From Woodsholea maritima DSM 17123 (GTDB taxonomy: Bacteria > Pseudomonadota > Alphaproteobacteria > Caulobacterales > Maricaulaceae): 64,000 nt of DNA. The position numbers and the translations under genes were made by a program. The stretch spans positions 873,148 to 937,147 of the forward strand of contig NZ_KB908056.1 in assembly GCF_000382325.1 (NCBI RefSeq). The letters run 5' to 3'. The notes under the pieces were generated by a model that did no database searches, was not told where the DNA came from, and was given only the letters and a program-made list of their open reading frames with translations. Shown here one piece after another: positions 48,791 to 58,084 of this stretch (position 1 is the stretch's first letter; each line of letters starts with the position of its first letter).

Positions 48791-49855
48791 ATGACGCCGT
48801 TTCAGCGCACGACCCCCAGCTTAAGCGATCTTGATGATCGCTCGCGCCATATCTTTCGCGCCGTGGTGGAGGCTTATCTCTCCAGCGGGGATCCTGTGGG
48901 CTCGCGCACCTTGTCTAAAATGCAAGGGCTTAGTCTTTCCCCGGCCTCTATCCGCAACACCCTTTCGGATCTGGCGGCGGCCGGACTATTGACCGCGCCC
49001 CATGCCTCGGCTGGGCGCCTGCCCACCCATGCGGGCCTGCGCCTGTTTGTTGATGGCCTGTTACAAATTGGCGAATTGAGCGATAGCGAGCGACGCACCA
49101 TTGATGGCCAGGTTGCCGGACAGGGTAAGCGCGTCGATGATATTTTGGGTGAGGTGTCTGCAGCTCTGGCCGGGCTTGCCGGCGGTGCGGGACTGGTCGC
49201 CAGCCCCAAACGCGATAACGCGCTACGCCATATTGAGTTCGTACCCATCTCGCCCCATGAAATTCTCGCTGTTCTGGTGTTTACCGATGGCACCATCGAA
49301 AACCGTTTGATGACCCCGCCCATGGGGCTTCCCGCCTCCGCTCTTGTTGAAGCGGGTAATTTCCTGTCCGCTCAACTGGTCGGGCGCACGATTAGTGAAG
49401 CGGTTGGCGATATTTCTCAGCAATTGCAAAAAGAACGCGCTCAGCTCGATGATGCCGCCACGCATCTGATTGAGCTGGGCCTTGCTGATTGGGCGGGATC
49501 AGAAAGCCAGACTTTGATCGTACGCGGCCAAGCCAAGCTCTTGGATAATGTCCAGGCCGCGGAAGATTTAGAGCGTATCCGCCTCCTCTTCGAAGATATC
49601 GAGCGCAAACAAGATCTGCTGGCCCTGTTGGAAAAGGCGCAAGATGGGCGCGGCGTGCGATTGTTTATCGGTTCGGAAAATCCCTTATTCTCGCTTTCGG
49701 GTTCCAGCGTGATTGTCGCACCCTACCGCGATAAAAATAACAAGATTTTGGGGGCCTTAGGCGTGATTGGGCCGACGCGGCTGAATTATGCCCGGGTCAT
49801 TCCGCTGGTTGATTATACCGCCCAGGCGGTTAGTCGACTGCTCAGCCCGCATTGA
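48791..49855 (+). CDS. hrcA: Heat-inducible transcription repressor HrcA
   Basis: Repressor that binds CIRCE elements, usually upstream of groESL, and is itself stabilised by GroEL. The 354-residue product has the N-terminal winged helix (SSGDPVGSRTLSKMQGLSLSPASIRNTLSDL, by position ~35-65), GLLTAPHASAGRLPTHAGLRLFVD and the C-terminal YRDKNNKILGALGVIGPTRLNYARVIPLVDYTA region. The ATG at 48791 is chosen over 48719 because the promoter lies between. No CIRCE element or groESL is in this window, so its targets are elsewhere. grpE follows 72 bases later. Confidence 0.95.
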   Translation: MTPFQRTTPSLSDLDDRSRHIFRAVVEAYLSSGDPVGSRTLSKMQGLSLSPASIRNTLSDLAAAGLLTAPHASAGRLPTHAGLRLFVDGLLQIGELSDSERRTIDGQVAGQGKRVDDILGEVSAALAGLAGGAGLVASPKRDNALRHIEFVPISPHEILAVLVFTDGTIENRLMTPPMGLPASALVEAGNFLSAQLVGRTISEAVGDISQQLQKERAQLDDAATHLIELGLADWAGSESQTLIVRGQAKLLDNVQAAEDLERIRLLFEDIERKQDLLALLEKAQDGRGVRLFIGSENPLFSLSGSSVIVAPYRDKNNKILGALGVIGPTRLNYARVIPLVDYTAQAVSRLLSPH

Positions 49856-49927
49856 CAGCGCGCAAAGATTGCCCACTTCACTGATCACTTCCCTTTTAAG
49901 ACCACAATCAAGAGATGGCCTTTACGT

Positions 49928-50590
49928 ATGACTGCTGAAACACCCAAGACCCCGACGCCTGACACCGAAGCGGAACTGAGCCCTGAGACGAATGCTCAGA
50001 CCGAAACCCGCGACAGCGAGGCCGATGCGAGCGAGGCGGATGAAGCGCAAGTCAGCTCAGAAACATCGCCTGAAAAGTCTGTCGAGCAATTGAGCGCCGA
50101 GCTGGATGATCTACGTGATCGCCTGCTGCGCGCCGTGGCCGAAGGCGAGAACACCAAAAAACGTGCAGCCCGCGACGTTAAAGACGCGCGCGAATATGCC
50201 GTTACCGGTTTTGCCCGCGATATGTTGGACATTGCCGACAATCTGTCGCGCGCCATTGCCTCGGTCGATCAAGAGACCCGTGAAAACGGCTCTGAGGCCA
50301 TGAAAAACCTGATCGAAGGCGTGGAAATGACCGAGCGCCGTCTGATCACCACGTTAGAGCGTCACGGCGTGAAAAAAGTTGAGCCGCAAATCGGTGATGC
50401 GCTGGACCCTAATATTCACCAGGCTGCCGCCCAAGTGCCCTCTGACCAACCGGTCGGCAAAATCGCCCATGTGATGCAGCCCGGCTATGTCATTGCCAGC
50501 CGCACCTTGCGCGCGGCGATGGTCGTGGTCTCCTCTGGCCCGCTCGCGTCCAATGGCAGCGAAAGCGCCAATGTCGATGTCGAAGCCTAA
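49928..50590 (+). CDS. grpE: Nucleotide exchange factor GrpE
   Basis: Releases ADP from DnaK in the chaperone cycle. The 220 residues have an acidic disordered N-terminus (~1-55), a long coiled-coil (SVEQLSAELDDLRDRLLRAVAEGENTKKRAARD, by position ~56-88) and a C-terminal beta domain with VEPQIGDALDPNIHQAA. The C-terminal VMQPGYVIASRTLRAAMVVVS is the GrpE signature. It is co-directional with hrcA and ends at a strong bidirectional terminator. dnaK and dnaJ lie 4.2 kb downstream on the same strand. Confidence 0.97.
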   Translation: MTAETPKTPTPDTEAELSPETNAQTETRDSEADASEADEAQVSSETSPEKSVEQLSAELDDLRDRLLRAVAEGENTKKRAARDVKDAREYAVTGFARDMLDIADNLSRAIASVDQETRENGSEAMKNLIEGVEMTERRLITTLERHGVKKVEPQIGDALDPNIHQAAAQVPSDQPVGKIAHVMQPGYVIASRTLRAAMVVVSSGPLASNGSESANVDVEA

Positions 50591-50607
50591 GGCGGATCAA
50601 TATCCAT

Positions 50608-50641
50608 AAAAAAGCCCCGCTCAACTGAGCGGGGCTTTTTT
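50608..50641. terminator. Bidirectional terminator between grpE and the glycine-zipper lipoprotein
   Basis: A sixteen-pair stem: A6 then GCCCCGCTCA (50608-50623) against TGAGCGGGGC then T6 (50626-50641). It works in both directions and separates two convergent genes. Confidence 0.95.
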
Positions 50642-50659
50642 GTTTAAGCCGCTATAAAC

Positions 50660-51052
50660 TTAATAGCGGGGCGCGCGAGTGCGAAGTTCGCCGCCCTGCC
50701 AATAGGTGTCACCGGTTTGGCGATCAATATAGTAATATCGCCCAGCCTGCGAATCATACAACATATCAGACTGTTGGCCGTTATTGTGTTGAGCGCCGCG
50801 GTTTTGCCCGCCTGGGCCACCGCACCCGCCGCCTTCACGGCAATTGCCATAAGCAGCCCCGGCGATACCGCCGATCAAACCACCGACCAAAGCACCATCA
50901 CCAGCATCACCACTGCCGGTGTTATTGCCAATGACAGCACCGGCCAAAGCGCCTACGGCTGCGCCTGTGGCTGCGCCGCCCATTGTGCTATCGGTCGCAC
51001 ACCCGGCCAGGGTCAGGCCAGAGGCGATAACAAGTAATCCAAGCATACGCAT
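50660..51052 (-). CDS. Glycine-zipper lipoprotein
   Basis: A 130-residue lipoprotein. The lipobox LTLAGC gives C18. Next is a glycine-zipper block (GGAATGAAVGALAGAVIGNN and GALVGGLIGGIAGAAYGN) of the SmpA/Rick_17kDa-antigen type that forms membrane-embedded helical hairpins, then an Asn/Gly-rich linker and a C-terminal YYYIDRQTGDTYWQGGELRT motif. The last part recalls small outer-membrane proteins in many alphaproteobacteria. The ATG at 51052 is chosen because it begins a normal lipoprotein signal. Envelope role inferred. Confidence 0.85.
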   Translation of the reverse strand: MRMLGLLVIASGLTLAGCATDSTMGGAATGAAVGALAGAVIGNNTGSGDAGDGALVGGLIGGIAGAAYGNCREGGGCGGPGGQNRGAQHNNGQQSDMLYDSQAGRYYYIDRQTGDTYWQGGELRTRAPRY

Positions 51053-51194
51053 GAGGGGTCTCTCCCAAAAAGAATGTCCCGAAACCATTCGCCTACTCTC
51101 TCACACCAAAGCTGAGCCGAGCCTGAATGAATTCAGACCAGATTTGGACTAACTTTGTGGCCAAAATAGTGCTCATACAGTCTTGGATAGGGAT

Positions 51195-51821
51195 TTATTG
51201 ATGCACCCGGCGCAAGGTGAGGTTGATCCGGCCCGGCCTGAAGCTTTCCGGCAACAGGCTGGACGTACCGGGCAGGATTTTATCAACCCCATGGTAAAAA
51301 CGCCGCGAAGCCCCGCCCAAGATCACCACATCGCCAGAATGCAAGGTGAGGCGCTGGGTCGGGCCTTTTCGGCTTGGCCCCCCTAAACGAAAATACGCGC
51401 TATCGCCCAGCGAGACAGAGAGGACCGGGGCGTAGGTCGCGCTTTCATCTGCATCAATATGAAGGCCCAGCCGAGCCTTCTCATCATAATGATTGATCAG
51501 GCACGCTTCGGGCAGGTCTGGCCAATCGCTTTGCGCGCGCCATAAGTCCAGCAAAACCTCGGGAATGGGGGGCCAGGGCTGTCCGGTTTCAGGATGCGTC
51601 GCGCCATAGCGATAGCCCGCCTTTTCACTGATCCAGCCCAAAGCGCCGCAATTGGACATCTTCACCGATAAAGCCCGGCCCGAGCGCGGCATAACGGGTT
51701 GATAAATTGGGGCGGTTTTCAAAATCGTCATAATACTGGCCACGAGGGCCTCTTGCGCGGGGCGATCAAAATATCCCGATAGGAGACGAAACCCATCAGG
51801 GGTGGAAAACGAAGCGCTCAT
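51195..51821 (-). CDS. alkB: Alpha-ketoglutarate-dependent DNA repair dioxygenase AlkB
   Basis: Oxidative demethylase removing 1-methyladenine and 3-methylcytosine from DNA and RNA. The iron site is seen as LHIDADE (H121, D123) and FYHGVDK (H177), and the 2-oxoglutarate-binding arginines R198 and R204 lie in RINLTLRRV. The NHYDEKARLGLH stretch matches E. coli AlkB. The 208-residue length is normal. No ada gene is adjacent and no LexA box was found upstream. Confidence 0.95.
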   Translation of the reverse strand: MSASFSTPDGFRLLSGYFDRPAQEALVASIMTILKTAPIYQPVMPRSGRALSVKMSNCGALGWISEKAGYRYGATHPETGQPWPPIPEVLLDLWRAQSDWPDLPEACLINHYDEKARLGLHIDADESATYAPVLSVSLGDSAYFRLGGPSRKGPTQRLTLHSGDVVILGGASRRFYHGVDKILPGTSSLLPESFRPGRINLTLRRVHQ

Positions 51822-51953
51822 CGCGCTTTAGCCTTTAACATTCGTCCCATAAATCATCTCGCTTTGTCATGGATCTGTGCTAGACGACAACGCTTAGGGT
51901 GGGATCTGGTCGACATCATAACCTGGCACACACAGCCAGGAACGGAGGGGAAT

Positions 51954-53438
51954 ATGTTTGAAAACTGGGTCATTCACGCCTTAAGTGTTCTTGCGCTTAT
52001 CTTTATTTTCGTCGTGGGTGCAATCGCGTTTCTTGCGGTCGTTTTGTTTATTCTCGACAGTAATCAGCGCCATGATGCGGTCCGGCGCAATTATCCCGTC
52101 ATTGGGCGCTTTCGCGATCTTTTCATCAAGCTGGGTGAGTTTTTCCGCCAATATTTCTTCGCCCTCGATCGTGAAGAAATGCCCTTCAACCGAGCCGAGC
52201 GCGAATGGGTGTACCGCGCCGCATCAGGCCGGGGCAATACCATCCCCTTCGGCTCCACCAAGATTTTGACCCAGCCAGGCACCTCGCTGTTCGTCAATAC
52301 CCCCTTCCCCATCCAGGAAGAGGACCGCGAACCCTCCCCGCCCATTCTCTTTGGTCCCTATTGCGCAACACCTTATCACGCGCCCTCCTTCTTCAACATT
52401 TCTGGAATGAGTTATGGTGCCCTCTCCAAACCCGCCATTCGCGCTTTGTCCATGGGCGCGGCCAAGGCCGGGGTCTGGCTCAATACCGGCGAGGGTGGGC
52501 TCAGCCCCATGCATCTGGAAGGCGGATGCGATATCGTCTTTCAGATCGGCACCGCCAAATATGGCGTGCGCAATGAGGCGGGCCTGTTAGACGACGATAA
52601 ACTCAAAGCGTTAAGTGAAAATCCCCATGTGCGCATGTTTGAGGTCAAGCTCAGCCAGGGTGCCAAACCGGGTAAGGGCGGGATCCTGCCCGCCGCGAAA
52701 GTTACACGTGAGATTGCCGATATCCGCGGCATTCCCAAGGGTGAGGCGTCTATTTCACCCAATCGTCATCCAGAGATTTATGACGTCAAAACCTTGCTCG
52801 ACTTTATTGAACGCGTGCGCGCAATCACCGGCAAGCCCACCGGCTTTAAATGTGTGCTGGGCAGTTATGGCTGGCTGGAAGAATTATGTCAGGCCATTCA
52901 GGCGCGCGGTATTGAAAGCGCCCCTGATTTCATCACGCTGGATTCCGGTGATGGCGGCACCGGGGCCGCGCCCATGCCTTTGATGGACAATGTCGGGCTT
53001 TTGATCCGCGAAAGCTTACCGCTGCTGATTGATATTCTTACCCGCTATGGTCTGAAATCGCGCATTCGCGTCATTGCCGCAGGTAAGCTGATCACGCCTT
53101 CAGGGGTGGCCTGGGCGCTAGCGGTGGGCGCGGATACCGTCCAAAGCGCGCGCGGCTTCATGTTCTCATTGGGCTGTATTCAGTCCATGAAATGCCATAA
53201 GAACACCTGCCCCACCGGGGTGGCGACCCATAATAAGCGCCTGCAACGCGGGCTTGCGCCCCGGCAAAAGGCCGAAACAGTCGCCCATTATGCGCGCAAT
53301 ATCATTCATGATGTCGAGACCATCGCCCATTCGTGCGGCGTACCCCATCCGCGCCGCCTGTCACGCCAGCATGTGCGGATCGTACAAGACCCGCAACACT
53401 CCATCGCGATGAGTGATATGACCCGCCCGGCGGAGTGA
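51954..53438 (+). CDS. FMN-binding glutamate synthase family protein (GltB-like domain)
   Basis: A 494-residue membrane-anchored protein. One N-terminal hydrophobic helix (VIHALSVLALIFIFVVGAIA, about 5-24) is followed by a glutamate-synthase FMN/Fe-S TIM barrel: ISGMSYGALSKPAIRALSMGAA, by position, then ITLDSGDGGTGAAPMPLMDN, and the Cys-rich SLGCIQSMKCHKNTCPTGVA for a 3Fe-4S cluster. It lacks glutaminase and alpha-helical domains. Such proteins are widespread; the substrate is unsettled. The ATG at 51954 follows a perfect GGAGGGG; longer frames from 51864 have no such site. Confidence 0.9.
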   Translation: MFENWVIHALSVLALIFIFVVGAIAFLAVVLFILDSNQRHDAVRRNYPVIGRFRDLFIKLGEFFRQYFFALDREEMPFNRAEREWVYRAASGRGNTIPFGSTKILTQPGTSLFVNTPFPIQEEDREPSPPILFGPYCATPYHAPSFFNISGMSYGALSKPAIRALSMGAAKAGVWLNTGEGGLSPMHLEGGCDIVFQIGTAKYGVRNEAGLLDDDKLKALSENPHVRMFEVKLSQGAKPGKGGILPAAKVTREIADIRGIPKGEASISPNRHPEIYDVKTLLDFIERVRAITGKPTGFKCVLGSYGWLEELCQAIQARGIESAPDFITLDSGDGGTGAAPMPLMDNVGLLIRESLPLLIDILTRYGLKSRIRVIAAGKLITPSGVAWALAVGADTVQSARGFMFSLGCIQSMKCHKNTCPTGVATHNKRLQRGLAPRQKAETVAHYARNIIHDVETIAHSCGVPHPRRLSRQHVRIVQDPQHSIAMSDMTRPAE

Positions 53439-53529
53439 AGGGTTCACCCTCACGAAAATACAACTTGAAATTTATCGCCATATCATAGATCTTCGCCTTA
53501 GGGGTGCACTCTTTGATATGGAGTGTATT

Positions 53530-53955
53530 ATGACTGATATTGTGCAGCTCTCGGCTCATGGCTCGGGAGAGACTGATTCCTATCCAGTTTTGAAAAAATG
53601 GACCTATGCCTTCTTCTGTCAGGAAGGCGAAGTGCTCGACTGGGATCTTTCGGTAGAGGTCTATAACCTCTTGGCCAAAAAAGACTTCGACGCCGTCAAT
53701 AAATTGGTCGTCGATACCGCCAAGGGTTCAAACGGCGATACGGTCAAGAACTATAAGCTGTGGGATCTCAAAGACCCAAATTATGCCAGTGGCCTCGTTC
53801 TTCCTGGTCACACCACGGCCTATTATGAATTCCCCTCAGGCACCAGCGAGAAAAACCCCATTGAAATGTCTCACTTCCTGGCCAATGCCATCGATGAGAA
53901 CAAGCTGAGCTTTGATCGCGAAGCCGTCATCTATGTCAATGCATGCCGTAGCTAA
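53530..53955 (+). CDS. Hypothetical protein A, paralog of the next gene
   Basis: A 141-residue soluble protein that I do not recognise, rich in Trp/Tyr/Phe. Its C-terminal half matches the next gene: KLWDLKDPNYASGLVLPG against WLWTLNSDEQISGLFIPG, and AVIYVNACRS against VTVYMNIRAS. WTYAFFCQ matches WRYCFFEA near the N-terminus. The ATG at 53530 has GGAG seven bases upstream; another ATG at 53518 is less likely. No signal peptide. It lies between the glutamate-synthase-like gene and dnaK. Confidence 0.75.
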   Translation: MTDIVQLSAHGSGETDSYPVLKKWTYAFFCQEGEVLDWDLSVEVYNLLAKKDFDAVNKLVVDTAKGSNGDTVKNYKLWDLKDPNYASGLVLPGHTTAYYEFPSGTSEKNPIEMSHFLANAIDENKLSFDREAVIYVNACRS

Positions 53956-54018
53956 ATCTTAGCTGTCTCAATAGCGCCATAACCGTCTTTTCATCATAAA
54001 GGACAGGGATGATACCCC

Positions 54019-54486
54019 GTGAACCCATATAGCTTTGAAATCTGTGCTGCGGGTAGTTGCCAACGCTCTACCTTCAATAATCCAGCTGATGAAGTGTGGA
54101 CGTTCACGCCCTATAAGTCGTGGCGCTATTGTTTTTTTGAGGCCCCATGCACATTGGTTCGAAAATCTTTGTCCCTCAGCATTCATCAGGCTTTCGTGGA
54201 TGATAAGATCGAAGTCTTAACCCCCCTGATTAAGAAAACACTTAAATATCCCGATCTCGTTCCTCTATATTGGCTATGGACTTTAAACAGTGATGAACAG
54301 ATTAGCGGTCTATTCATTCCTGGCGAAATTGAACCTATTGTCAGTTTAGGCTATGTCCCCAAATCACAACCCTATAACTTACCACAGGTGACCGCCATGG
54401 CTCTGGCAGCGCTGAAAATTCCTCGACCCGAAGATGTCGAGGTTACGGTCTATATGAATATTCGCGCCAGTGATCGGCCATCATAA
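54019..54486 (+). CDS. Hypothetical protein B, diverged paralog of the previous gene
   Basis: A 155-residue soluble protein starting at GTG, with no known family. It shares the W-x-Y-x-FF block (near 37), the LW-x-L ... SGL-x-x-PG block (near 87-104) and the final VYMN motif with the preceding gene, at low overall identity. It is richer in Cys at the N-terminus (CAAGSCQ and CFFEAPC). The start codon is preceded by AGGACAGGG. Codon use and AT content look a little different from the neighbours, consistent with a less conserved or newer gene pair. Confidence 0.7.
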   Translation: MNPYSFEICAAGSCQRSTFNNPADEVWTFTPYKSWRYCFFEAPCTLVRKSLSLSIHQAFVDDKIEVLTPLIKKTLKYPDLVPLYWLWTLNSDEQISGLFIPGEIEPIVSLGYVPKSQPYNLPQVTAMALAALKIPRPEDVEVTVYMNIRASDRPS

Positions 54487-54567
54487 ACTCGACCTATAAC
54501 TTGCAAAACACCAGTAATATTCAATCTCACAAGAACTGCGAATACACGGTTAAATTCCCACACTCCC

Positions 54568-54597
54568 CTTGCGGATGTTCGGAACTCTCCCTAAATC
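54568..54597 (+). promoter_or_regulatory. Promoter of dnaK, heat-shock-like
   Basis: CTTGCG (54568-54573), a 16-base spacer and CCTAAATC (54590-54597), the same arrangement as upstream of hrcA. A leader of about 180 bases follows with two small hairpins, GGATC-TCAGT-GATCC (54643-54657) and GGCCTT-TGACC-AAGGCC (54671-54687). No CIRCE element is present. Confidence 0.58.
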
Positions 54598-54783
54598 GCC
54601 AGCTAACGCGCGTTGTTCAAAAACACCCGCGACCTGTTAGCCGGATCTCAGTGATCCAATGATGAACCCCGGCCTTTGACCAAGGCCACCACCATTTGAC
54701 GATGGGGGGAGGGAGATAAAAGCGAGTGAATGCGCTTCGGGCTTCACCCTTTTCCGCCCCGCCTGTGAAGGAGTTTGATTTTT

Positions 54784-56700
54784 ATGAGCAAAGTAATCGG
54801 TATTGACTTAGGGACCACCAATTCATGTGTTGCAATCATGGACGGCGACGCCGCAAAAGTGATTGAGAACTCAGAAGGTTTGCGCACAACACCCTCTGTT
54901 GTTGCTTTTACCGAAGATGGTGAGCGTTTGATCGGTCAACCTGCAAAGCGCCAAGCCGTCACCAACCCTACGCAGACCTTCTTTGCGATCAAGCGCCTGA
55001 TCGGTCGTACGATTAATGATCCGACCGTGACCAAAGACAAGGACATGGTGCCTTACGATATTGTCCCCTCTGACAATAACGATGCCTGGGTTCAAGGCCG
55101 CGATAAAAAATACGCACCGTCTGAAATCTCAGCCTTTATCCTGCAAAAGATGAAGGAAACGGCGGAAAACTTCCTGGGTGAAAAGGTCGAAAAAGCTGTC
55201 ATCACGGTTCCCGCTTACTTCAACGATGCCCAGCGCCAAGCCACCAAAGACGCTGGTAAAATCGCGGGCCTGGAAGTGTTGCGCATCATCAACGAGCCCA
55301 CTGCCGCTGCGCTCGCCTATGGCCTGGATAAAAAAGAAGGCAAAACCATCGCCGTTTATGACCTCGGCGGGGGGACTTTCGATGTGTCCATCCTGGAAAT
55401 CGGTGATGGCGTTTTCGAAGTAAAAGCCACCAATGGCGATACCTTCCTGGGCGGTGAAGACTTCGACATGCGCATTGTGGATTATCTGGCAGACGAGTTC
55501 AAAAAAGAGAACTCCATCGATCTGCGCAAAGATAAATTGGCGCTGCAACGTCTGAAAGAAGAAGCGGAAAAGGCCAAAAAAGAGCTGTCTTCTGCGAGCT
55601 CTTACGAAGTGAACCTGCCCTTCATCACCGCCGATGCGACCGGTCCAAAACACCTCAATATCAAGCTCTCTCGGGCGAAATTGGAAGCGCTGGTCGAAGA
55701 TCTGATCAAGCGCACCATTGAGCCGTGTAAGGCCGCGCTGAAAGATGCGGGCCTGTCAGCCTCTGACATTGATGATGTGGTTCTGGTCGGCGGCATGACC
55801 CGCATGCCAAAGGTTCAAGAGGCTGTTAAAGGCTTCTTCGGCAAGGACGCTCATAAGGGTGTGAACCCCGATGAAGTCGTTGCCATGGGCGCGGCCATTC
55901 AGGCCGGTGTCCTGCAAGGCGATGTTAAAGACGTGCTTCTTTTGGATGTGACGCCCTTGTCTTTGGGGATCGAAACCCTGGGCGGTGTCTTCACCCGCAT
56001 GATTGATCGTAACACCACGATCCCGACCAAAAAGTCTCAAGTGTATTCAACCGCTGAAGACAATCAGCAGGCTGTAACCATCCGCGTTTTCCAAGGCGAG
56101 CGCGATATGGCCGCTGACAACAAATTGCTGGGCCAGTTTGATCTGATGGGTATCGCCCCCGCACCGCGCGGCATGCCGCAAATCGAAGTCACCTTCGATA
56201 TTGATGCCAATGGTATCGTCAACGTGTCTGCGAAAGACCAGGCCACGGGCAAAGAACATGCAATTCGCATTCAGGCCTCGGGTGGTTTGTCTGACAGCGA
56301 TATCGAAAAAATGGTTAAAGACGCTGAGGCCAATGCCGAAGCTGATAAGAAACGCCGTGAGCTGGTCGAAGCCCGCAATAATGCTGATGCTCTGGTCCAC
56401 CAAACCGAAAAGCAAGTCGAAGAGTTTGGCGACAAAGTCTCTGACGCCGACAAAACCGCCATCGAAAGTGCAATCGCTGAATTGAAAGCCGTTAAAGACG
56501 GTGAAGACCTTGAAGCGATCCAGCAGAAAACCCAAGCCTTGATGCAGGCCACCATGAAAATTGGTGAAGCCATGTATGCGCAGCAACAAGGTGCGCAGGC
56601 CGAAGCCGATGCGGCCGCGGATGCGGCCAAAGACGGTGATGATGTGGTGGACGCTGAGTTCACCGAAGTCAGTGATGATGACGAGAAGAAGTCTGCCTAA
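54784..56700 (+). CDS. dnaK: Chaperone protein DnaK (Hsp70)
   Basis: ATP-dependent chaperone working with DnaJ and GrpE. The 638-residue product begins [20 protein letters not shown] and has the Hsp70 signatures [31 protein letters not shown] and [17 protein letters not shown]. The substrate-binding domain and the Gln/Ala-rich lid follow, and the C-terminus is acidic. AAGGAG ten bases before the ATG fixes the start; an in-frame TTG at 54775 is too close to that site. The ~180-base leader contains small hairpins. dnaJ follows. Confidence 0.98.
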   Translation: MSKVIGIDLGTTNSCVAIMDGDAAKVIENSEGLRTTPSVVAFTEDGERLIGQPAKRQAVTNPTQTFFAIKRLIGRTINDPTVTKDKDMVPYDIVPSDNNDAWVQGRDKKYAPSEISAFILQKMKETAENFLGEKVEKAVITVPAYFNDAQRQATKDAGKIAGLEVLRIINEPTAAALAYGLDKKEGKTIAVYDLGGGTFDVSILEIGDGVFEVKATNGDTFLGGEDFDMRIVDYLADEFKKENSIDLRKDKLALQRLKEEAEKAKKELSSASSYEVNLPFITADATGPKHLNIKLSRAKLEALVEDLIKRTIEPCKAALKDAGLSASDIDDVVLVGGMTRMPKVQEAVKGFFGKDAHKGVNPDEVVAMGAAIQAGVLQGDVKDVLLLDVTPLSLGIETLGGVFTRMIDRNTTIPTKKSQVYSTAEDNQQAVTIRVFQGERDMAADNKLLGQFDLMGIAPAPRGMPQIEVTFDIDANGIVNVSAKDQATGKEHAIRIQASGGLSDSDIEKMVKDAEANAEADKKRRELVEARNNADALVHQTEKQVEEFGDKVSDADKTAIESAIAELKAVKDGEDLEAIQQKTQALMQATMKIGEAMYAQQQGAQAEADAAADAAKDGDDVVDAEFTEVSDDDEKKSA

Positions 56701-56727
56701 GGGCTGACCTCTGTCGATGAAAGGATG

Positions 56728-56763
56728 GGGGCGGCGTTCGGTATGGACCCGCCCCGCCTTTTT
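56728..56763 (+). terminator. Hairpin with T-run between dnaK and dnaJ
   Basis: GGGGCGG (56728-56734) and CCGCCCC (56749-56755) form a seven-pair GC stem, followed by GCC and TTTTT (56759-56763). It could end a fraction of the dnaK transcripts and so keep DnaJ below DnaK, or be a full terminator if dnaJ has its own promoter. Confidence 0.65.
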
Positions 56764-56834
56764 GATGTGGAACCCAATCCCTAACCCGGCCGCCTGGCCG
56801 CTATTAGGGTGAACACATTTGGATACCCCATTCC

Positions 56835-58022
56835 ATGGCAAAACGCGATTTCTATGAAATCCTGGGCGTCAGCCGCGATGTGGATGAGAAAACATTGAAG
56901 TCCGCTTATCGCAAGCTGGCCATGCAATATCACCCCGACCGCAATCCTGATAATGGCGAAGCCGAAGCCAAGTTTAAAGAAATCGGCGAGGCCTATGCGA
57001 TCCTTTCTGATCCGGATAAGCGCGCCGCCTATGACCGTATGGGCCATGCCGCCTTTGAAGGGGGTATGGGCGCGCGCGGCCCCGGTGGCTTCCATGGGGC
57101 CGGTGGGGCCGCAGATTTTGCCGACATTTTCGAGCAAGTCTTTGGCGATGCCTTTGGCATGGGCGGGGGCGGGGGCGGGGGCGGTCGTCGACGCTCAAAC
57201 GGCCCGGCGCGCGGGTCTGATCTTCGCTATGATATGGAAATCACGCTGGAAGAGTGCTTCAACGGCAAGGATGCCGTTTTGAAAGTGCCCTCTACCGAGA
57301 CCTGCGATACCTGTCATGGCAATGGCGCAGAACCCGGCACCGATGTCACGACCTGTAATACCTGTCAGGGGGCAGGGCGTATTCGCCGCTCTCAAGGCTT
57401 CTTCCAGATGGAACAAACCTGTCCGACCTGCGGCGGACGCGGCTCCTATGTCGAGCATCCGTGCAAAGCCTGTGATGGGGTGGGCCGGGTGCGCAAGACG
57501 CGCGAATTGAAAGTTCAAATCCCAGCCGGTGTCGAAGATGGCATGCGTATCCGCCTGGCCGGTGAAGGTGAAGCGGGTGTGCGCGGGGGTCCACGCGGCG
57601 ATCTTTATATTTTCGTCTCCGTCAAACCGCATGAGATTTTTGAGCGCGACGGCCCCAATCTTTACTGCCGCGCAACGGTACCCATGGTGAAAGCTGCGCT
57701 GGGCGGGGTGATCGAAGTGCCCACCATTGAAGGCGGGCGCGCCGAGATGACCATCCCGGAAAGCTCACAAACCGGGCGGCGTATGCGGTTACGCTCCAAG
57801 GGCATGACGAAGCTGAAAGCCGGCGGCGCGCGCGGGGATATGTATGTGGAGCTGTTCGTAGAAACGCCCTGCAATCTGTCTGAGCGTCAAAAAGAACTTC
57901 TCAAAGAATTCTGTGACCTCTCCGGCAATGGCTGTAACCCGGCATCTGACGGTTTCTTCAAGAAAGCCAAGCGCTTTTGGAATGACATCACGGGCGAGGA
58001 AGGCGAAAGCCACCCGCATTAG
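56835..58022 (+). CDS. dnaJ: Chaperone protein DnaJ (Hsp40)
   Basis: Co-chaperone stimulating DnaK ATPase. The 395 residues show a J domain (1-70, HPD in QYHPDRNPDN), a Gly/Phe region with a run of Gly near 112-120, four CxxCxGxG zinc motifs between ~147 and 220 (CDTCHGNG, CNTCQGAG, CPTCGGRG, CKACDGVG) and C-terminal substrate-binding domains. All parts are intact, so it is a class A DnaJ. It lies 134 bases after dnaK. Confidence 0.98.
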   Translation: MAKRDFYEILGVSRDVDEKTLKSAYRKLAMQYHPDRNPDNGEAEAKFKEIGEAYAILSDPDKRAAYDRMGHAAFEGGMGARGPGGFHGAGGAADFADIFEQVFGDAFGMGGGGGGGGRRRSNGPARGSDLRYDMEITLEECFNGKDAVLKVPSTETCDTCHGNGAEPGTDVTTCNTCQGAGRIRRSQGFFQMEQTCPTCGGRGSYVEHPCKACDGVGRVRKTRELKVQIPAGVEDGMRIRLAGEGEAGVRGGPRGDLYIFVSVKPHEIFERDGPNLYCRATVPMVKAALGGVIEVPTIEGGRAEMTIPESSQTGRRMRLRSKGMTKLKAGGARGDMYVELFVETPCNLSERQKELLKEFCDLSGNGCNPASDGFFKKAKRFWNDITGEEGESHPH

Positions 58023-58043
58023 GCCCTTGATCTTCACCGCGAT

Positions 58044-58080
58044 GCCCCCTTTCATAGCGCTCTGAACAGTGAAAGGGGGC
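58044..58080 (+). promoter_or_regulatory. Hairpin sequestering the dapB ribosome-binding site
   Basis: GCCCCCTTTCA (58044-58054) and TGAAAGGGGGC (58070-58080) form a perfect eleven-pair stem with a 15-base loop. The 3' arm contains AAAGGGGG, the only ribosome-binding site for the dapB ATG at 58085. There is no T-run after it, so it does not look like a terminator for dnaJ. Confidence 0.7.
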
Positions 58081-58084
58081 CATC

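Noticed and set aside
55129-56841. Long open frames antisense to dnaK
   Set aside because: These are by-products of the strongly biased codon use of dnaK; no ribosome-binding sites or recognisable motifs.
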